Shown here: positions 55,820 to 64,000 of the stretch, one piece after another | Position numbering within the stretch: position 1 is the stretch's first letter | Layout of the letters: every line of letters begins with the position of its first letter | Program-made: the position numbers and the translations under genes | Notes under the pieces: model-generated | Databases searched by the model: none | Seen by the model: only the letters and a program-made list of their open reading frames with translations | Told to the model about the DNA's origin: nothing | NCBI RefSeq assembly: GCF_019175345.1 | Contig: NZ_CP077717.1 | Location: forward strand, 782,001 to 846,000 | Length of the DNA: 64,000 nucleotides | Source of the DNA: Saccharolobus shibatae B12 | GTDB taxonomy: Archaea; Thermoproteota; Thermoprotei_A; Sulfolobales; Sulfolobaceae | Reading direction: 5' to 3'

Positions 55820-56335
55820 ATGTATTGTGGAATCGATCTAGCAGTAAGAAGGAAGACTGCAGTGGGTATCCTCATAAACAACGAGATAAAAATCATTGAA
55901 CTAACAACAAATGAGGAAATTATAGAAAGTTGTAATAGAGCAAAAATTACCGCGATAGATTCACCTCTTTCTCATCATAACGGTTTCAGAAACGTTGACA
56001 AGGAGTTGATAAAGAGAAAGCTGAAAGTATTACCACCATCCTTTATGAAAACACTTGTAGAAAGAGCTATCCAATTGAAGGACAGATTACATAATGTAAT
56101 CGAGACTCATCCAACGTCTTCCATGAAGTTGATTGGTTTAAATTGGAGAGAATTGCATGAGATTAAGGATTACGTTGATGCTGCGTTATGTGCCATGACT
56201 GCGATGGCTTATGATTTAGGGTATGCTGAGGAAATAAAGGCTGATGATGGTACAATTTACCTACTATCAACAAAATTTCCTTATGAGATAAAAAGGAAAA
56301 ATTACTTTGAGTTTTATCTTAAAGGACCTAAATGA
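55820..56335 (+). CDS. DUF429 family protein (RNase H-like fold)
   Basis: A 171-residue protein. The start [18 protein letters not shown] and the middle [22 protein letters not shown] and [10 protein letters not shown] fit DUF429, which is predicted to have an RNase H-like fold with acidic residues (D6, D46, E99-like) at the active site. The role is unknown, possibly a nuclease. It is divergent from tpiA. Between its stop and 56502 (about 165 bases) I see no further gene. Confidence 0.78.
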   Translation: MYCGIDLAVRRKTAVGILINNEIKIIELTTNEEIIESCNRAKITAIDSPLSHHNGFRNVDKELIKRKLKVLPPSFMKTLVERAIQLKDRLHNVIETHPTSSMKLIGLNWRELHEIKDYVDAALCAMTAMAYDLGYAEEIKADDGTIYLLSTKFPYEIKRKNYFEFYLKGPK

Positions 56336-56502
56336 GGCAAAGGGCAATTTAGGACTCCATTGCAAATCTAGTTTAGTTGATTCATTTCCTCTCCGCAAGA
56401 GTGGAACGTAGAAGTAGCCATGCCCGTTCAATACGTTCATGCAAAGCTTATAAGTAAAGAATAAGGATATTAGAAGAAATTAATAAAATATCAGCTAATC
56501 TA

Positions 56503-56874
56503 TTATAGAATTGGAAAGAAATGAGGCAAGGTAATCCCTATTAGCCCTAGGATGAATAGTATTATGATCGCAACTATTATTGCCAAAATTGCTATACCTA
56601 AAGCTTGTACCCAGCCGGTGTTAAAGACAACCTTATATACTCCTAGAAATGCTATAAATCCTATTATTACTCCAATTATTGGCGAAATGAGTGAGAATAA
56701 CGCTGTAAAAATTGCATAAACTATTACTCCAATCAACGTCGCTAACATAGCCCTACCAAACGTGGTAGTTCGTGGTGCAACTACTTTTCCAGCTAACCAT
56801 GTAGGTATGGAAATCACTATCCAAGCTATTATAAAAGCGATAATAGCACCTATCGAACCTAATATTGAAGGCAT
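56503..56874 (-). CDS. Four-helix membrane protein, unknown
   Basis: A 123-residue membrane protein with four hydrophobic helices and almost no charged residues, rich in Ile, Gly and Ala. A short polar loop, GKVVAPRTTTFGRA, follows the first helix. No named family comes to mind. It lies 35 bases before... downstream of it in genome order begins the citrate synthase end, on the same strand, but it is transcribed after citrate synthase and may be read through from it. Confidence 0.65.
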   Translation of the reverse strand: MPSILGSIGAIIAFIIAWIVISIPTWLAGKVVAPRTTTFGRAMLATLIGVIVYAIFTALFSLISPIIGVIIGFIAFLGVYKVVFNTGWVQALGIAILAIIVAIIILFILGLIGITLPHFFPIL

Positions 56875-56909
56875 GTGTATATATCTTAGGTAAAAAGTTT
56901 AAAAAAAGC

Positions 56910-58043
56910 TTATCTCTTGTCTATAGGAACATACTCTTGATGTTCTGGTCCAACATACAAAGCTCTCGGCCTAATTAGTCTGTGTTGCTCCTCTACGTAT
57001 TCTATTATATGTGCTAACCAGCCTAAAGTTCTCGATAAAGCAAATAATGCGGTAAACATGTATACTGGAAATCCTAAAGCGTAGAAGACTATTCCAGAAT
57101 AGAAATCGGTATTAGGATAGATTTCCTTGCTAGAAAATTGCTTTATTCCTAACTCCTCAAGTTTTTGAGCTATCTCGAAATATTTCTTAGCCTCACTATT
57201 TCTTTCAATCAGAGTTGAGGCTAGTTTCTTGAATATTTTTGCTCTAGGATCATAAGTCTTGTAAACCCTATGACCAAATCCCATTAGTCTATTCTTTTGA
57301 TTTATTATCTTATCATTAAACCACATTTCTACTCTATTTGGATCTCCTATCTCAACGAATTGTTTAAAAGCTTCTTCAGCTGCTCCACCATGTAACGGAC
57401 CTTTTAACGCTGCTAATGCTGCAGTAAGAGAGGAATACATATCTGATAAAGTAGATGCAGCTACAAGTGCTGCAGTTGTCGATGCTGGTACCTCGTGGTC
57501 TGTATAGAGTATTAGAGCCTTATCCATTGCGTTAATTTCCTCTGCAGTGGGTTCCCTAGCTAAACTGGCTAGGAGAAAGCTTTTAGCAAAACTATCTGAA
57601 GGTTCTGGTATTCTTGGTTTGTTACCCTCCTTTCTCCTATATACATTTGATACTAGAGTAGCCATTTTAGCAATGATACTAATTGCTTTTTCCTTATCAT
57701 TCTCCTTCCATTTGAAATTCTTATCGATAGAGGCTAGGGCTGCTGTTCCCACTTCTAAAAGACCTATAGCATCAGCATCTCTAGGCATTAAGTATATTGA
57801 ATCTAATACTTCTTGAGGTACCTCATACTCCTCATTAAGTTTCTCCCTTAAATCGTTTAACTCTTTCTTCGTAGGTAACTTTCCATAGAGCATTAAATAG
57901 ATAGTCTCTTCATAACTGCCGTAATTAACTAGGTCTTCAATATTATACCCCCTATACTTCAATATTCCCTTTTCTCCATCTATAAATGTTAAATTCGTAA
58001 CTTTTATAATAACATTCTCCAAACCTTTACTTACAACACTCAT
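56910..58043 (-). CDS. gltA: Citrate synthase / possible 2-methylcitrate synthase
   Basis: A 377-residue type II-like archaeal citrate synthase. Catalytic residues: H218 in GPLHGGAAEEA, H258 in GFGHRVYKTYDPRA and D313 in YPNTDFYSG; H183 in TDHEVPAST is also conserved. It joins acetyl-CoA to oxaloacetate. The gene overlaps a CBS-domain gene by one base (TAATG) and lies in the same direction after prpB and prpD-like genes, so it may also accept propionyl-CoA, as archaeal enzymes of this size can. Confidence 0.93.
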   Translation of the reverse strand: MSVVSKGLENVIIKVTNLTFIDGEKGILKYRGYNIEDLVNYGSYEETIYLMLYGKLPTKKELNDLREKLNEEYEVPQEVLDSIYLMPRDADAIGLLEVGTAALASIDKNFKWKENDKEKAISIIAKMATLVSNVYRRKEGNKPRIPEPSDSFAKSFLLASLAREPTAEEINAMDKALILYTDHEVPASTTAALVAASTLSDMYSSLTAALAALKGPLHGGAAEEAFKQFVEIGDPNRVEMWFNDKIINQKNRLMGFGHRVYKTYDPRAKIFKKLASTLIERNSEAKKYFEIAQKLEELGIKQFSSKEIYPNTDFYSGIVFYALGFPVYMFTALFALSRTLGWLAHIIEYVEEQHRLIRPRALYVGPEHQEYVPIDKR

Positions 58044-58471
58044 TAGTCAGTACCCCCTTCCCAACTTAACTCAGACCTAACTAAAAAATCTAGAACATGT
58101 TTCTCATTAACTATATCCTTTATGGATACAACACCAACAAGCTTACCTTCTTCATCCACTACAACTACATGCCTTATATTGTTTTTAACCATTTTCTCTG
58201 CTATTTCTCCAATAGGAGAATTAGGCTTAACTGTTATTAATTTCCCAAAAGTTCCTAGGTTCTCTATATTGTCATTTAAATTCTTTCCACACGCTACCGC
58301 ACGTAACACGTCCCTCTCCGTAAATATTCCGACTGGATAGCCTTTTTCGTCAACAATTACCACAGATCCTATATTATTTTGATACATAATCTTACAGGCC
58401 TCAATAGCCTTAGTACCTACCTTAACAATCACAGGGGATCTCTTAATTAAGCTTCTAGAAGTTACTGCCAT
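58043..58471 (-). CDS. Two-CBS-domain protein, coupled to citrate synthase
   Basis: A 142-residue protein made of two CBS motifs: first about 10-60 (KVGTKAIEACKIMYQNNIG, PVGIFTERDVLRAV), second about 70-130 (ENLGTFGKLITVKPNSPIG, LVGVVSIKDIVNEK). CBS pairs bind AMP, ATP or SAM and sense energy state. It is translated just ahead of citrate synthase (shared A in TAATG) and could regulate it; this is inference. A TTTAAATTT box about 30 bases upstream suggests a promoter inside the operon. Confidence 0.9.
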   Translation of the reverse strand: MAVTSRSLIKRSPVIVKVGTKAIEACKIMYQNNIGSVVIVDEKGYPVGIFTERDVLRAVACGKNLNDNIENLGTFGKLITVKPNSPIGEIAEKMVKNNIRHVVVVDEEGKLVGVVSIKDIVNEKHVLDFLVRSELSWEGGTD

Positions 58472-58495
58472 AATTTAAATTTCGTATATAAAAAT

Positions 58496-59353
58496 TTAAA
58501 GCTTTCTAACGAGTTTTATACTACCTAATTCCCTATCTAATCTCTCATAGAAGAAGTAATCAATTATCTCATACTGTTGTTGCCTAGTAATCATCTTATC
58601 TAATAAATTAACTTGAGTTCCCTCTTTCAATAGTACTTCTAAGGCATCTTTCATTGCCTTGGCAGCTACTCTAAATATAGTAACGGGAAATATTACGTAT
58701 TTATAACCCATCTCTTTAAACTCCTGGGCTTTAATGTAAGGAGTTTTACCAAACTCAGTCATATTAGCCAGTAACGGAGCTTTTACCTCTTTAGCGAACT
58801 TGGCGAACTCCTCCTTACTAGTGAGAGCCTCTGGAAATATTATATCAGCACCTGCCTCTAAATAAATCTTGGCCCTTTCTATTGCATCGTCTAACCCTAT
58901 TACACCGCGAGAATCGACTCTTGCAATTATTAAGGCATCTCTTCTAGCCTTTAATGCAGCCTTTATCTTCTGAACCATTTCTAAAGGCTCTACAACCTCT
59001 TTACCCTCTAAATGGCCGCACTTCTTTGGCATTCTCTGATCCTCTATTTGAATAGCGTCAGCACCAGCTTTTTCTAAAACCCTTACCGTTCTATAGACAT
59101 TTATTGCCTCACCAAACCCAGTATCTGAATCGACTATTATCGGAATATCAGCAACTTCCTTTATCCTTCTTATCATCTCAGCAACCTCATCTAATGTTAT
59201 TAAACCTATATCTGGTAGACCATAAGATGAGGTAAGAGCTGCACCTGATAAATACACTGCCTTAAAACCTACCTTCTTTGCCAGAATTGCAGTAAATGGA
59301 TTAAATACTCCCGGTACTATCAAGAAGTCAGATTCCTTTAATACTTGAGACAA
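58496..59353 (-). CDS. prpB: Methylisocitrate lyase-like protein (PrpB)
   Basis: A 285-residue member of the isocitrate lyase/PEP mutase superfamily. Mg ligands lie in IIVDSDTGFG (D75, D77), and the catalytic loop is MPKKCGHLEGKE with C112 and H114, the KKCGH form of lyases. It should split 2-methylisocitrate to pyruvate and succinate; oxaloacetate-type substrates are an alternative. It overlaps the prpD-like gene by 26 bases and precedes CBS and citrate synthase, forming a methylcitrate-cycle-like operon. Confidence 0.88.
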   Translation of the reverse strand: MSQVLKESDFLIVPGVFNPFTAILAKKVGFKAVYLSGAALTSSYGLPDIGLITLDEVAEMIRRIKEVADIPIIVDSDTGFGEAINVYRTVRVLEKAGADAIQIEDQRMPKKCGHLEGKEVVEPLEMVQKIKAALKARRDALIIARVDSRGVIGLDDAIERAKIYLEAGADIIFPEALTSKEEFAKFAKEVKAPLLANMTEFGKTPYIKAQEFKEMGYKYVIFPVTIFRVAAKAMKDALEVLLKEGTQVNLLDKMITRQQQYEIIDYFFYERLDRELGSIKLVRKL

Positions 59354-60635
59354 TTTCCTTCACCTTTAATTCTTCCATATTCCACAAAATATTTAACTCT
59401 TCCTTCCTACCTTTTAACCTCAAGTACTTCTCCTCAACTTCTTCATCAGTCATTGGATTATTATAATAACCTCTTGGATTTCTAACCTCAACCATCTCTC
59501 TACCCTTACTGGTATAAACTGTTACTTTAACGGGTAACTCCTTAGGATATATACTAGTATATTTCTCGTCTTCAATAACAGTAATCTTCTTCATCAAACT
59601 CCTTATTTTTTCATTAAATATCATTTCTTGATCATAGGCGTCGAGCCAGAAATCCTTCTTAATTAGGGTATATGCCAGAATATAAGGCAAACTGTGGTCT
59701 GCAGTCTCCTTATTAGTGGGATTCCATTTCTCTTCATCAGCTATTATCGTCTTGGCTGCCTCATAGGTTTCAACTTCAATCTTAACAATATCATCAACGT
59801 TAACGTTAAAACTCTTTCCAGCCTCAACAACCGCTTCAGCGTGATACTCCACTGGATATTTCTTTAAACTAGTCCTAAGTACACCATCAGACTCTAGATG
59901 GTTAAACACCGAAGAGTCAAAGTCTTTAGCTACAACATTGATAAAACCTAATCTACCTGAAAAAGGCTTTGAAGGACCGGTCATACCAAATTTCGCCAAA
60001 AGTGCTGAGAAAGCCGCTTTTCTTGAAGCATCAGCTGCTGCACCAGCCTTCCACATCGATAACTCCCCAGACCTAGTCTCCCTAAGTGCAATGTTTGGCA
60101 CTATTGTTAACGAAATAGCGTTAATAGTAGATTTCTCGTCTAATTTCAACATTTTAGCTAAACCTGCAGCTGCTCCTACTTGAAGGAAAGTTACGTGATC
60201 AAAGCCTTTCTTTCTCAATGATGTTGCGTCACATAGTTTTATCCCAACTTCATAGCCTATAGCAATTGCTTCTATTATATCCCTCCCTTTAAGATCGAAT
60301 AGTGAGCCTAAGGACAAGAAAGCGCCTATCATATCACTGGGATGAAGAGGTTCCTTTGAAAGGTAAGTATCATTGAAGTCTAGATATCTAATCAAAAAAG
60401 TGTTGTAGAATGCTGCGAAGTCTGGAGTCGCATTTCCTCCGAAAAGTAGGGGAACAGAACCTTGGAAATGCGTTACCACGTTTTTGTTAACTAAATGAGG
60501 TGGGGAATTTAATGCTCCACGGGCCACTGCTATTGCATCAATTATCCTCCTTTTTGCCTCATGTATAATCTTTTCACTTAACTTTTGATAATTGACTGAA
60601 TTCACAAATTCAGCAATCTTTTCAGCTATTTCCAT
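59328..60635 (-). CDS. prpD: MmgE/PrpD family 2-methylcitrate dehydratase
   Basis: A 435-residue MmgE/PrpD protein. Typical parts are HEAKRRIIDAIAVARGAL near 25, YLDFNDTYLSKEPLHPSDMI near 90, the AGAAADASRKAAFSALLAKF region near 195 and KYPVEYHAEAVVEA near 265. It dehydrates 2-methylcitrate in propionate breakdown without an iron-sulfur cluster. It is first in the operon prpD-prpB-CBS-gltA; GAGTATAAAAGTC at 60655-60667 is a TATA-like box giving a leaderless start at 60635. Confidence 0.9.
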   Translation of the reverse strand: MEIAEKIAEFVNSVNYQKLSEKIIHEAKRRIIDAIAVARGALNSPPHLVNKNVVTHFQGSVPLLFGGNATPDFAAFYNTFLIRYLDFNDTYLSKEPLHPSDMIGAFLSLGSLFDLKGRDIIEAIAIGYEVGIKLCDATSLRKKGFDHVTFLQVGAAAGLAKMLKLDEKSTINAISLTIVPNIALRETRSGELSMWKAGAAADASRKAAFSALLAKFGMTGPSKPFSGRLGFINVVAKDFDSSVFNHLESDGVLRTSLKKYPVEYHAEAVVEAGKSFNVNVDDIVKIEVETYEAAKTIIADEEKWNPTNKETADHSLPYILAYTLIKKDFWLDAYDQEMIFNEKIRSLMKKITVIEDEKYTSIYPKELPVKVTVYTSKGREMVEVRNPRGYYNNPMTDEEVEEKYLRLKGRKEELNILWNMEELKVKEIVSSIKGI

Positions 60636-60654
60636 AATAGAGTAGAGTTAAAGG

Positions 60655-60667
60655 GAGTATAAAAGTC
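60655..60667 (-). promoter_or_regulatory. TATA box of the prpD-prpB operon
   Basis: Read on the minus strand, GACTTTTATACTC is centred about 26 bases before the ATG of prpD at 60635, so the mRNA should be leaderless. It is in the 97-base divergent region shared with malate dehydrogenase. Confidence 0.5.
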
Positions 60668-60732
60668 GAACTATAATGAACATTGAAAAAAGCTTAATAT
60701 ACTTTAGAATGCATATTTATACTCGTGATAGT

Positions 60733-61659
60733 ATGGTAAAAATAGCTTTTATAGGAGTAGGAAAAATAGGTCAGACAATAGCTTATTCTGTAATTTTTGA
60801 CGGTTTAGCAAGTGAAGTTATATTATACGATATTATTCCAGAATTACCAGAAAAGTTCGAACATGAATTAAGACATGCAATGGCTACTAGAGGTCTTTCC
60901 ACTGAAGTAATAGGTACTAACTCTCTTGATGATGTAGCCAATGCCGATATCATACTTATTATGGCGGGTAAGCCAAGGAAACCAGGGATGAGCAGAAGGG
61001 ATCTATTTGTTGATAATGCAAAAATACAAATAGATCTTGCAAAACAGCTTCCTCCTAGAAATCCCGGGGCATTATACATAATGGTTGCAAATCCAGTTGA
61101 CATGATGGCCTCAGTATTCATGAGATTCTCTAAACAACTCACAATAAGCACTGGAGACACGGTAGAGACAATGAGAATGAGATCATATATAAGTAAGAAA
61201 CTTAAAGTCCCAGTAACTAAGGTAACTGGGTATGTAGCGGGAGAGCATGGAGAAGACGCAGTAGTTTTGTGGAGCACAGTCAAAGTCAACGGGAAACCCT
61301 TTGAGGAAGTAGCTAAAGGAGTAACTAAAGAGGAGGTTGAAAATTACGTTAAGTCAATACCAGGGGAGATAATAAGAGTAATGGGTGGAACAACCTGGGG
61401 ACCGGCAACTATAATAAAGGACATTGTTAGAGCAATAGTCTTAAATGAAGGAAGAGTGATGAGTATAGCAACTCCTAGAACTTATAAAGATGAGATAATA
61501 CACATAAGCGTCCCAATAGTTGTAGGAGCTGAAATAGGACCAAGTTTGGAGGGCGTATTACCAGAGAGTGACAAGGAGAGGTTAAACAAATCTGTTGAGG
61601 ACTTTTACAAGGTCTATAAGGAGAATTTAGATCATTTATTGCAAGTAATTAAACAATAA
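60733..61659 (+). CDS. mdh: Malate dehydrogenase (LDH/MDH family)
   Basis: About 308 residues from ATG 60733, with GTGAT before it. A longer frame from 60676 adds 19 residues before the Rossmann fold and is unlikely. The NAD site is [16 protein letters not shown], the substrate Arg loop is [13 protein letters not shown], the Asp of the catalytic pair is in VANPVDMM and the catalytic His is in [12 protein letters not shown]. It oxidises malate to oxaloacetate, supplying citrate synthase. It is divergent from the prpD-prpB-CBS-gltA operon and likely coregulated. Confidence 0.92.
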   Translation: MVKIAFIGVGKIGQTIAYSVIFDGLASEVILYDIIPELPEKFEHELRHAMATRGLSTEVIGTNSLDDVANADIILIMAGKPRKPGMSRRDLFVDNAKIQIDLAKQLPPRNPGALYIMVANPVDMMASVFMRFSKQLTISTGDTVETMRMRSYISKKLKVPVTKVTGYVAGEHGEDAVVLWSTVKVNGKPFEEVAKGVTKEEVENYVKSIPGEIIRVMGGTTWGPATIIKDIVRAIVLNEGRVMSIATPRTYKDEIIHISVPIVVGAEIGPSLEGVLPESDKERLNKSVEDFYKVYKENLDHLLQVIKQ

Positions 61660-61752
61660 TTCTTGATCTCTCAAATACAGATTTAGCTTTTTCCCATAAA
61701 TACACATTAACTTACCATAAGCTTTTTTATTCCCTTAATCTTTACATTATTG

Positions 61753-62919
61753 ATGAAAATACTTATCTTAGGTGCTGATGGCTATCTAGGATGGTCACTA
61801 GCACTACGATTGGCTAAGAGAGGACATGAAGTTATTGGAGTAGATAACTTATACACTAGAAATGCAGTAAGGGAAGTAGGATCAGATTCCGCATTTCCAT
61901 TACCAGATCCAGAGGAAAGGATCACAGCAGCAAGGAAATTACTTGATGTCAATATAACCTTTCACAGAGCTGATGTTAAGGATTTTGATAAATTACATGA
62001 GATTATTCAAAAACATAAACCAGATGCAGTAGTTCATTTCGCCGAACAAAGATCTGCTCCATACTCGATGATTGATGTGAATCACGCTAATTACACCTTC
62101 ATAAATAATCTTACTAGTACGATAAATCTCATTTATTCAATAATAAAGGTGGATCCGAGTATCCATATTCTAAAGATGGGAACAATGGGAGAATATGGAA
62201 CACCTAATTATGATATACTAGAGTCACCATTTGTAGAAGTTGAAATAAACGGCAAAAAGGATACGATTCCATTTCCCAAATGGGCTAGCAGTTGGTATCA
62301 TTGGAGTAAAGTTTACGATAGTTACAACTTGTTATGGGCAAATAAGGTATGGAATTTAACCATCACCGATATTATGCAAGGCCCAGTATATGGTACGAGA
62401 ACTGAAGAGATTATAGATGAGAAGTTAAGGACGAGATTCGATTTTGATGAAGTTTGGGGGACGGTTGTTAATAGATATTGCGTGGAAGCAGTATTGGGTA
62501 TTCCGTTAACACCTTATGGAAAAGGAGGCCAAACCAGAGGATTCATTTCACTTGAGGATAGCATGCAAGCGCTAACTATTTTACTTGAACATCCTCCTAA
62601 TCAAGGAGAATATAGGGTCGTTAACCAAATTCATGAGGTATATAGTGTCGCTCAAATAGCTCAAATGGTCAAAGAAGTTGCTGAGTTTATGGGATTGAGA
62701 GTTACTATACAAAATGTAAAGAACCCTAGAGTAGAAAAAGAGGAACACTATTATAGGGTTGAAACTAGAATATTGCCATCGTTGGGATTTAGTCCTAAAA
62801 AGAACATGAAGGAAGAAATAAAGAACATAATAGAGGATTTGATTCCTTACAAGAATAGGCTAGAATCATTTAAACATGTAATACTACCTAAGACTGATTG
62901 GAGAAAAGGAAGAACTTGA
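61753..62919 (+). CDS. agl3: UDP-sulfoquinovose synthase Agl3 (SQD1 family)
   Basis: About 388 residues from ATG 61753 (a TTG one codon before is possible). An extended SDR: NAD site ILGADGYLGWSLALRL, catalytic Thr in KMGTMGEYGTP, and YHWSK for the Tyr-X3-Lys pair. The VHFAEQRSAPYSMID and QGPVYGTRTEEI loops are those of SQD1, which makes UDP-sulfoquinovose from UDP-glucose and sulfite. In Sulfolobus this sugar is part of the S-layer N-glycan, and Agl3 was shown to act there. It has an AT-rich promoter and no neighbour in its operon. Confidence 0.93.
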   Translation: MKILILGADGYLGWSLALRLAKRGHEVIGVDNLYTRNAVREVGSDSAFPLPDPEERITAARKLLDVNITFHRADVKDFDKLHEIIQKHKPDAVVHFAEQRSAPYSMIDVNHANYTFINNLTSTINLIYSIIKVDPSIHILKMGTMGEYGTPNYDILESPFVEVEINGKKDTIPFPKWASSWYHWSKVYDSYNLLWANKVWNLTITDIMQGPVYGTRTEEIIDEKLRTRFDFDEVWGTVVNRYCVEAVLGIPLTPYGKGGQTRGFISLEDSMQALTILLEHPPNQGEYRVVNQIHEVYSVAQIAQMVKEVAEFMGLRVTIQNVKNPRVEKEEHYYRVETRILPSLGFSPKKNMKEEIKNIIEDLIPYKNRLESFKHVILPKTDWRKGRT

Positions 62920-63031
62920 TTACTCTTAACCGTAAAACTACAGTCTGTAAAGTAATATTCAGACAAAATTCGTAGTAGATGTATCTCAGTTTTTTGGAAA
63001 AATCTATTTAAACCCTCACAAGAAAAATAGC

Positions 63032-63580
63032 TTGTTGGAAAATAGTCTAAAGAAGAAATTAGGCTATTTCATAAATTATAGTGATGTAGAATATGAAGTA
63101 CTTTCCCAATATTATGTGTTTGAGTTAAGAATGCCCAGTAACGGTAAGCTAGGCCAATTACTTCATGAGTACCTGCAAGAATATCTAATAAATGGAATCA
63201 ACAGAATTAATGAGAAATATCTTCCATTCTACTATAACTTGAATAAAGCTCTAGAGCTTCTTTCAGGGATAGTTGATGAGAGGAAGTTGTACTATTGCGA
63301 TAAGAAAATAGAGAAAATAGGAAATGTTAAACTAATTGGACAAGCCGATATTTGCTCCGACGACTTAGTGATAGAAATAAAAAGTAAACCTGAACTTAAA
63401 AAGGTCGACTTAATGCAAGCACTTATATACACTTATTTATACGAGAGAGATGTAATACTTTTTATGTATGGAATATATACCGGGGAATATACTATAATAA
63501 GACTACCTTTCAATGAAAGAAACATAAACTCCTTATTCGAAGGTCTCAAAAAGATAAGTGAAAGAGAAGAAATATTGTGA
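63032..63580 (+). CDS. RecB/Cas4-like PD-(D/E)XK nuclease, orphan
   Basis: A 182-residue protein; start TTG at 63032 or 63035, leaderless behind CTATTTAAAC (63003-63012). The nuclease core is complete: H45 in GQLLHEYLQEY, D106 in LIGQADICS, E115-X-K117 in VIEIKSK and Q129-X3-Y133 in DLMQALIYTY. These match RecB-family and Cas4 nucleases. The Cys cluster of Cas4 is missing (only two Cys), so no iron-sulfur cluster is expected. No cas gene is near. A DNA repair or maintenance role is likely. Confidence 0.8.
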   Translation: MLENSLKKKLGYFINYSDVEYEVLSQYYVFELRMPSNGKLGQLLHEYLQEYLINGINRINEKYLPFYYNLNKALELLSGIVDERKLYYCDKKIEKIGNVKLIGQADICSDDLVIEIKSKPELKKVDLMQALIYTYLYERDVILFMYGIYTGEYTIIRLPFNERNINSLFEGLKKISEREEIL

Positions 63581-63638
63581 AAACTTTTAAAACACTATTG
63601 TAAGAAAAGGATATAAAACATAAATGAGATAGGTAATT

Positions 63639-64000
63639 ATGGATTCAATAGATAAGGGAATATTAAAGATACTTCTAAAAGATGCTAGAACACCACAAAG
63701 AAGAATTGCAATGATGCTAGGCATATCTCCACCAGCCGTTAGCTACAGAATGGAGAAGTTGTTTGGAGATATAATCAAAAGATTTACACTTTACGTTAAT
63801 CCAAATTTCCTAGGCAGATATCATGGTTATGTAGCCTTTAACAATTTATACGATTGGGATGGAGATTACATAGCCAAAATCGAGTGTCTAGAAGAGACTA
63901 ACATTTATGAAATTGATTCCAAGAGTAGATTTGAACTTGATGAAAAAATACGAAAAATGAGCGAGAAGTTGGGAGAACCAAAAATGATATATATACCAAA
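63639..64000 (+). CDS. Lrp/AsnC-type regulator, cut by window end
   Basis: The first 120 codons of a gene running past the window. It starts MDSIDKGILKILLKDARTPQ and has the HTH RRIAMMLGISPPAVSYRMEK. The following part (YVNPNFLGRYHGYVAFNN, then IDSKSRFELDEKIRKMSEKL) is similar in layout to CopT at 3153 (HTH, short middle domain, a helix then KDLVFIGK), so a C-terminal TRASH domain may follow outside the window. GGTAAT lies before the ATG. Target unknown. Confidence 0.75.
   Translation, partial: MDSIDKGILKILLKDARTPQRRIAMMLGISPPAVSYRMEKLFGDIIKRFTLYVNPNFLGRYHGYVAFNNLYDWDGDYIAKIECLEETNIYEIDSKSRFELDEKIRKMSEKLGEPKMIYIP

Noticed and set aside
56336-56502. Possible small RNA or gene between DUF429 and the four-helix membrane protein
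   Set aside because: No open frame, box elements or stable stem was convincing in this 167-base stretch.
60676-60732. 19-residue extension of malate dehydrogenase
   Set aside because: The Rossmann fold begins directly after the ATG at 60733, which has GTGAT before it; the extension has no family support.

Overview
The window is a 64 kb piece of a low-GC crenarchaeal chromosome from the Sulfolobales, most likely Saccharolobus solfataricus or Sulfolobus islandicus. The evidence is a SoxABCD-type quinol oxidase, the copTMA copper locus, a rubredoxin-less sulerythrin, a CutABC-type aldehyde/glyceraldehyde oxidoreductase, Agl3 (UDP-sulfoquinovose synthase), TreT, and promoters of the TATA-box, leaderless kind. 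I found no tRNA, rRNA, CRISPR array, replication origin, transposase or integrase.

Layout. 1-2.3 kb: end of the sox terminal-oxidase operon (soxB fragment, soxC, two tiny membrane subunits). 2.5-6.1 kb: a PAP2 phosphatase and the copper module copT, copM, copA. 6.2-8.6 kb: a zinc-finger/HTH protein divergent from an ABC exporter pair, with inverted repeats between them. 8.6-12.2 kb: an orphan gene behind an 18-bp palindrome, the sulerythrin / CCG Fe-S oxidoreductase / DUF3501 operon and two DUF2173 paralogues. 12.4-16 kb: the molybdenum hydroxylase cutB-cutC-cutA. 16-22.3 kb: a sulfur-trafficking region (SelD-like protein, rhodanese, NifX-like protein, tusA-sqr-dsrE-DUF1641 operon, second DsrE). 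22.3-28.3 kb: divergent acyl-CoA genes (CoA ligase, DUF35 and thiolase on minus; two crotonases, a thioesterase and an R2-like di-metal oxidase on plus). 28.3-35.9 kb: a PhoU/AbrB regulator and a five-gene peptide/oligosaccharide ABC importer. 35.9-40 kb: peroxiredoxin, HtrA-like protease, DUF4382 protein, DUF5752-TreT pair. 40-43 kb: two related ribbon-helix-helix-like proteins facing a CARF (Csx1-type) protein, with no cas genes nearby. 43-54.8 kb: UbiB kinase, Hsp20, a large surface repeat protein, an ABC exporter, Pcm, TenA, a class V aminotransferase, an EVE protein and small unknowns. 55-61.7 kb: central metabolism (TIM, citrate synthase with CBS, PrpB and PrpD, malate dehydrogenase). 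61.7-64 kb: Agl3, a RecB/Cas4-like nuclease and a cut-off Lrp-type regulator.

How the genes fit together. Respiration (sox), sulfide oxidation and sulfane-sulfur carriers (SQR, TusA, DsrE, rhodanese), aldehyde oxidation, acyl-CoA degradation and a methylcitrate-cycle-like operon fit a heterotroph able to use sulfur compounds. The copper, peroxide and heat-shock genes are stress functions. The least explained parts are the CARF/RHH locus at 40-43 kb, the SelD-like protein in a lineage not known to use selenium, the four-repeat DUF1641 protein with two identical 60-bp internal repeats, and the palindromes at 3.65, 6.7 and 9.07 kb. Functions are read from motifs and family knowledge; no database search was run.
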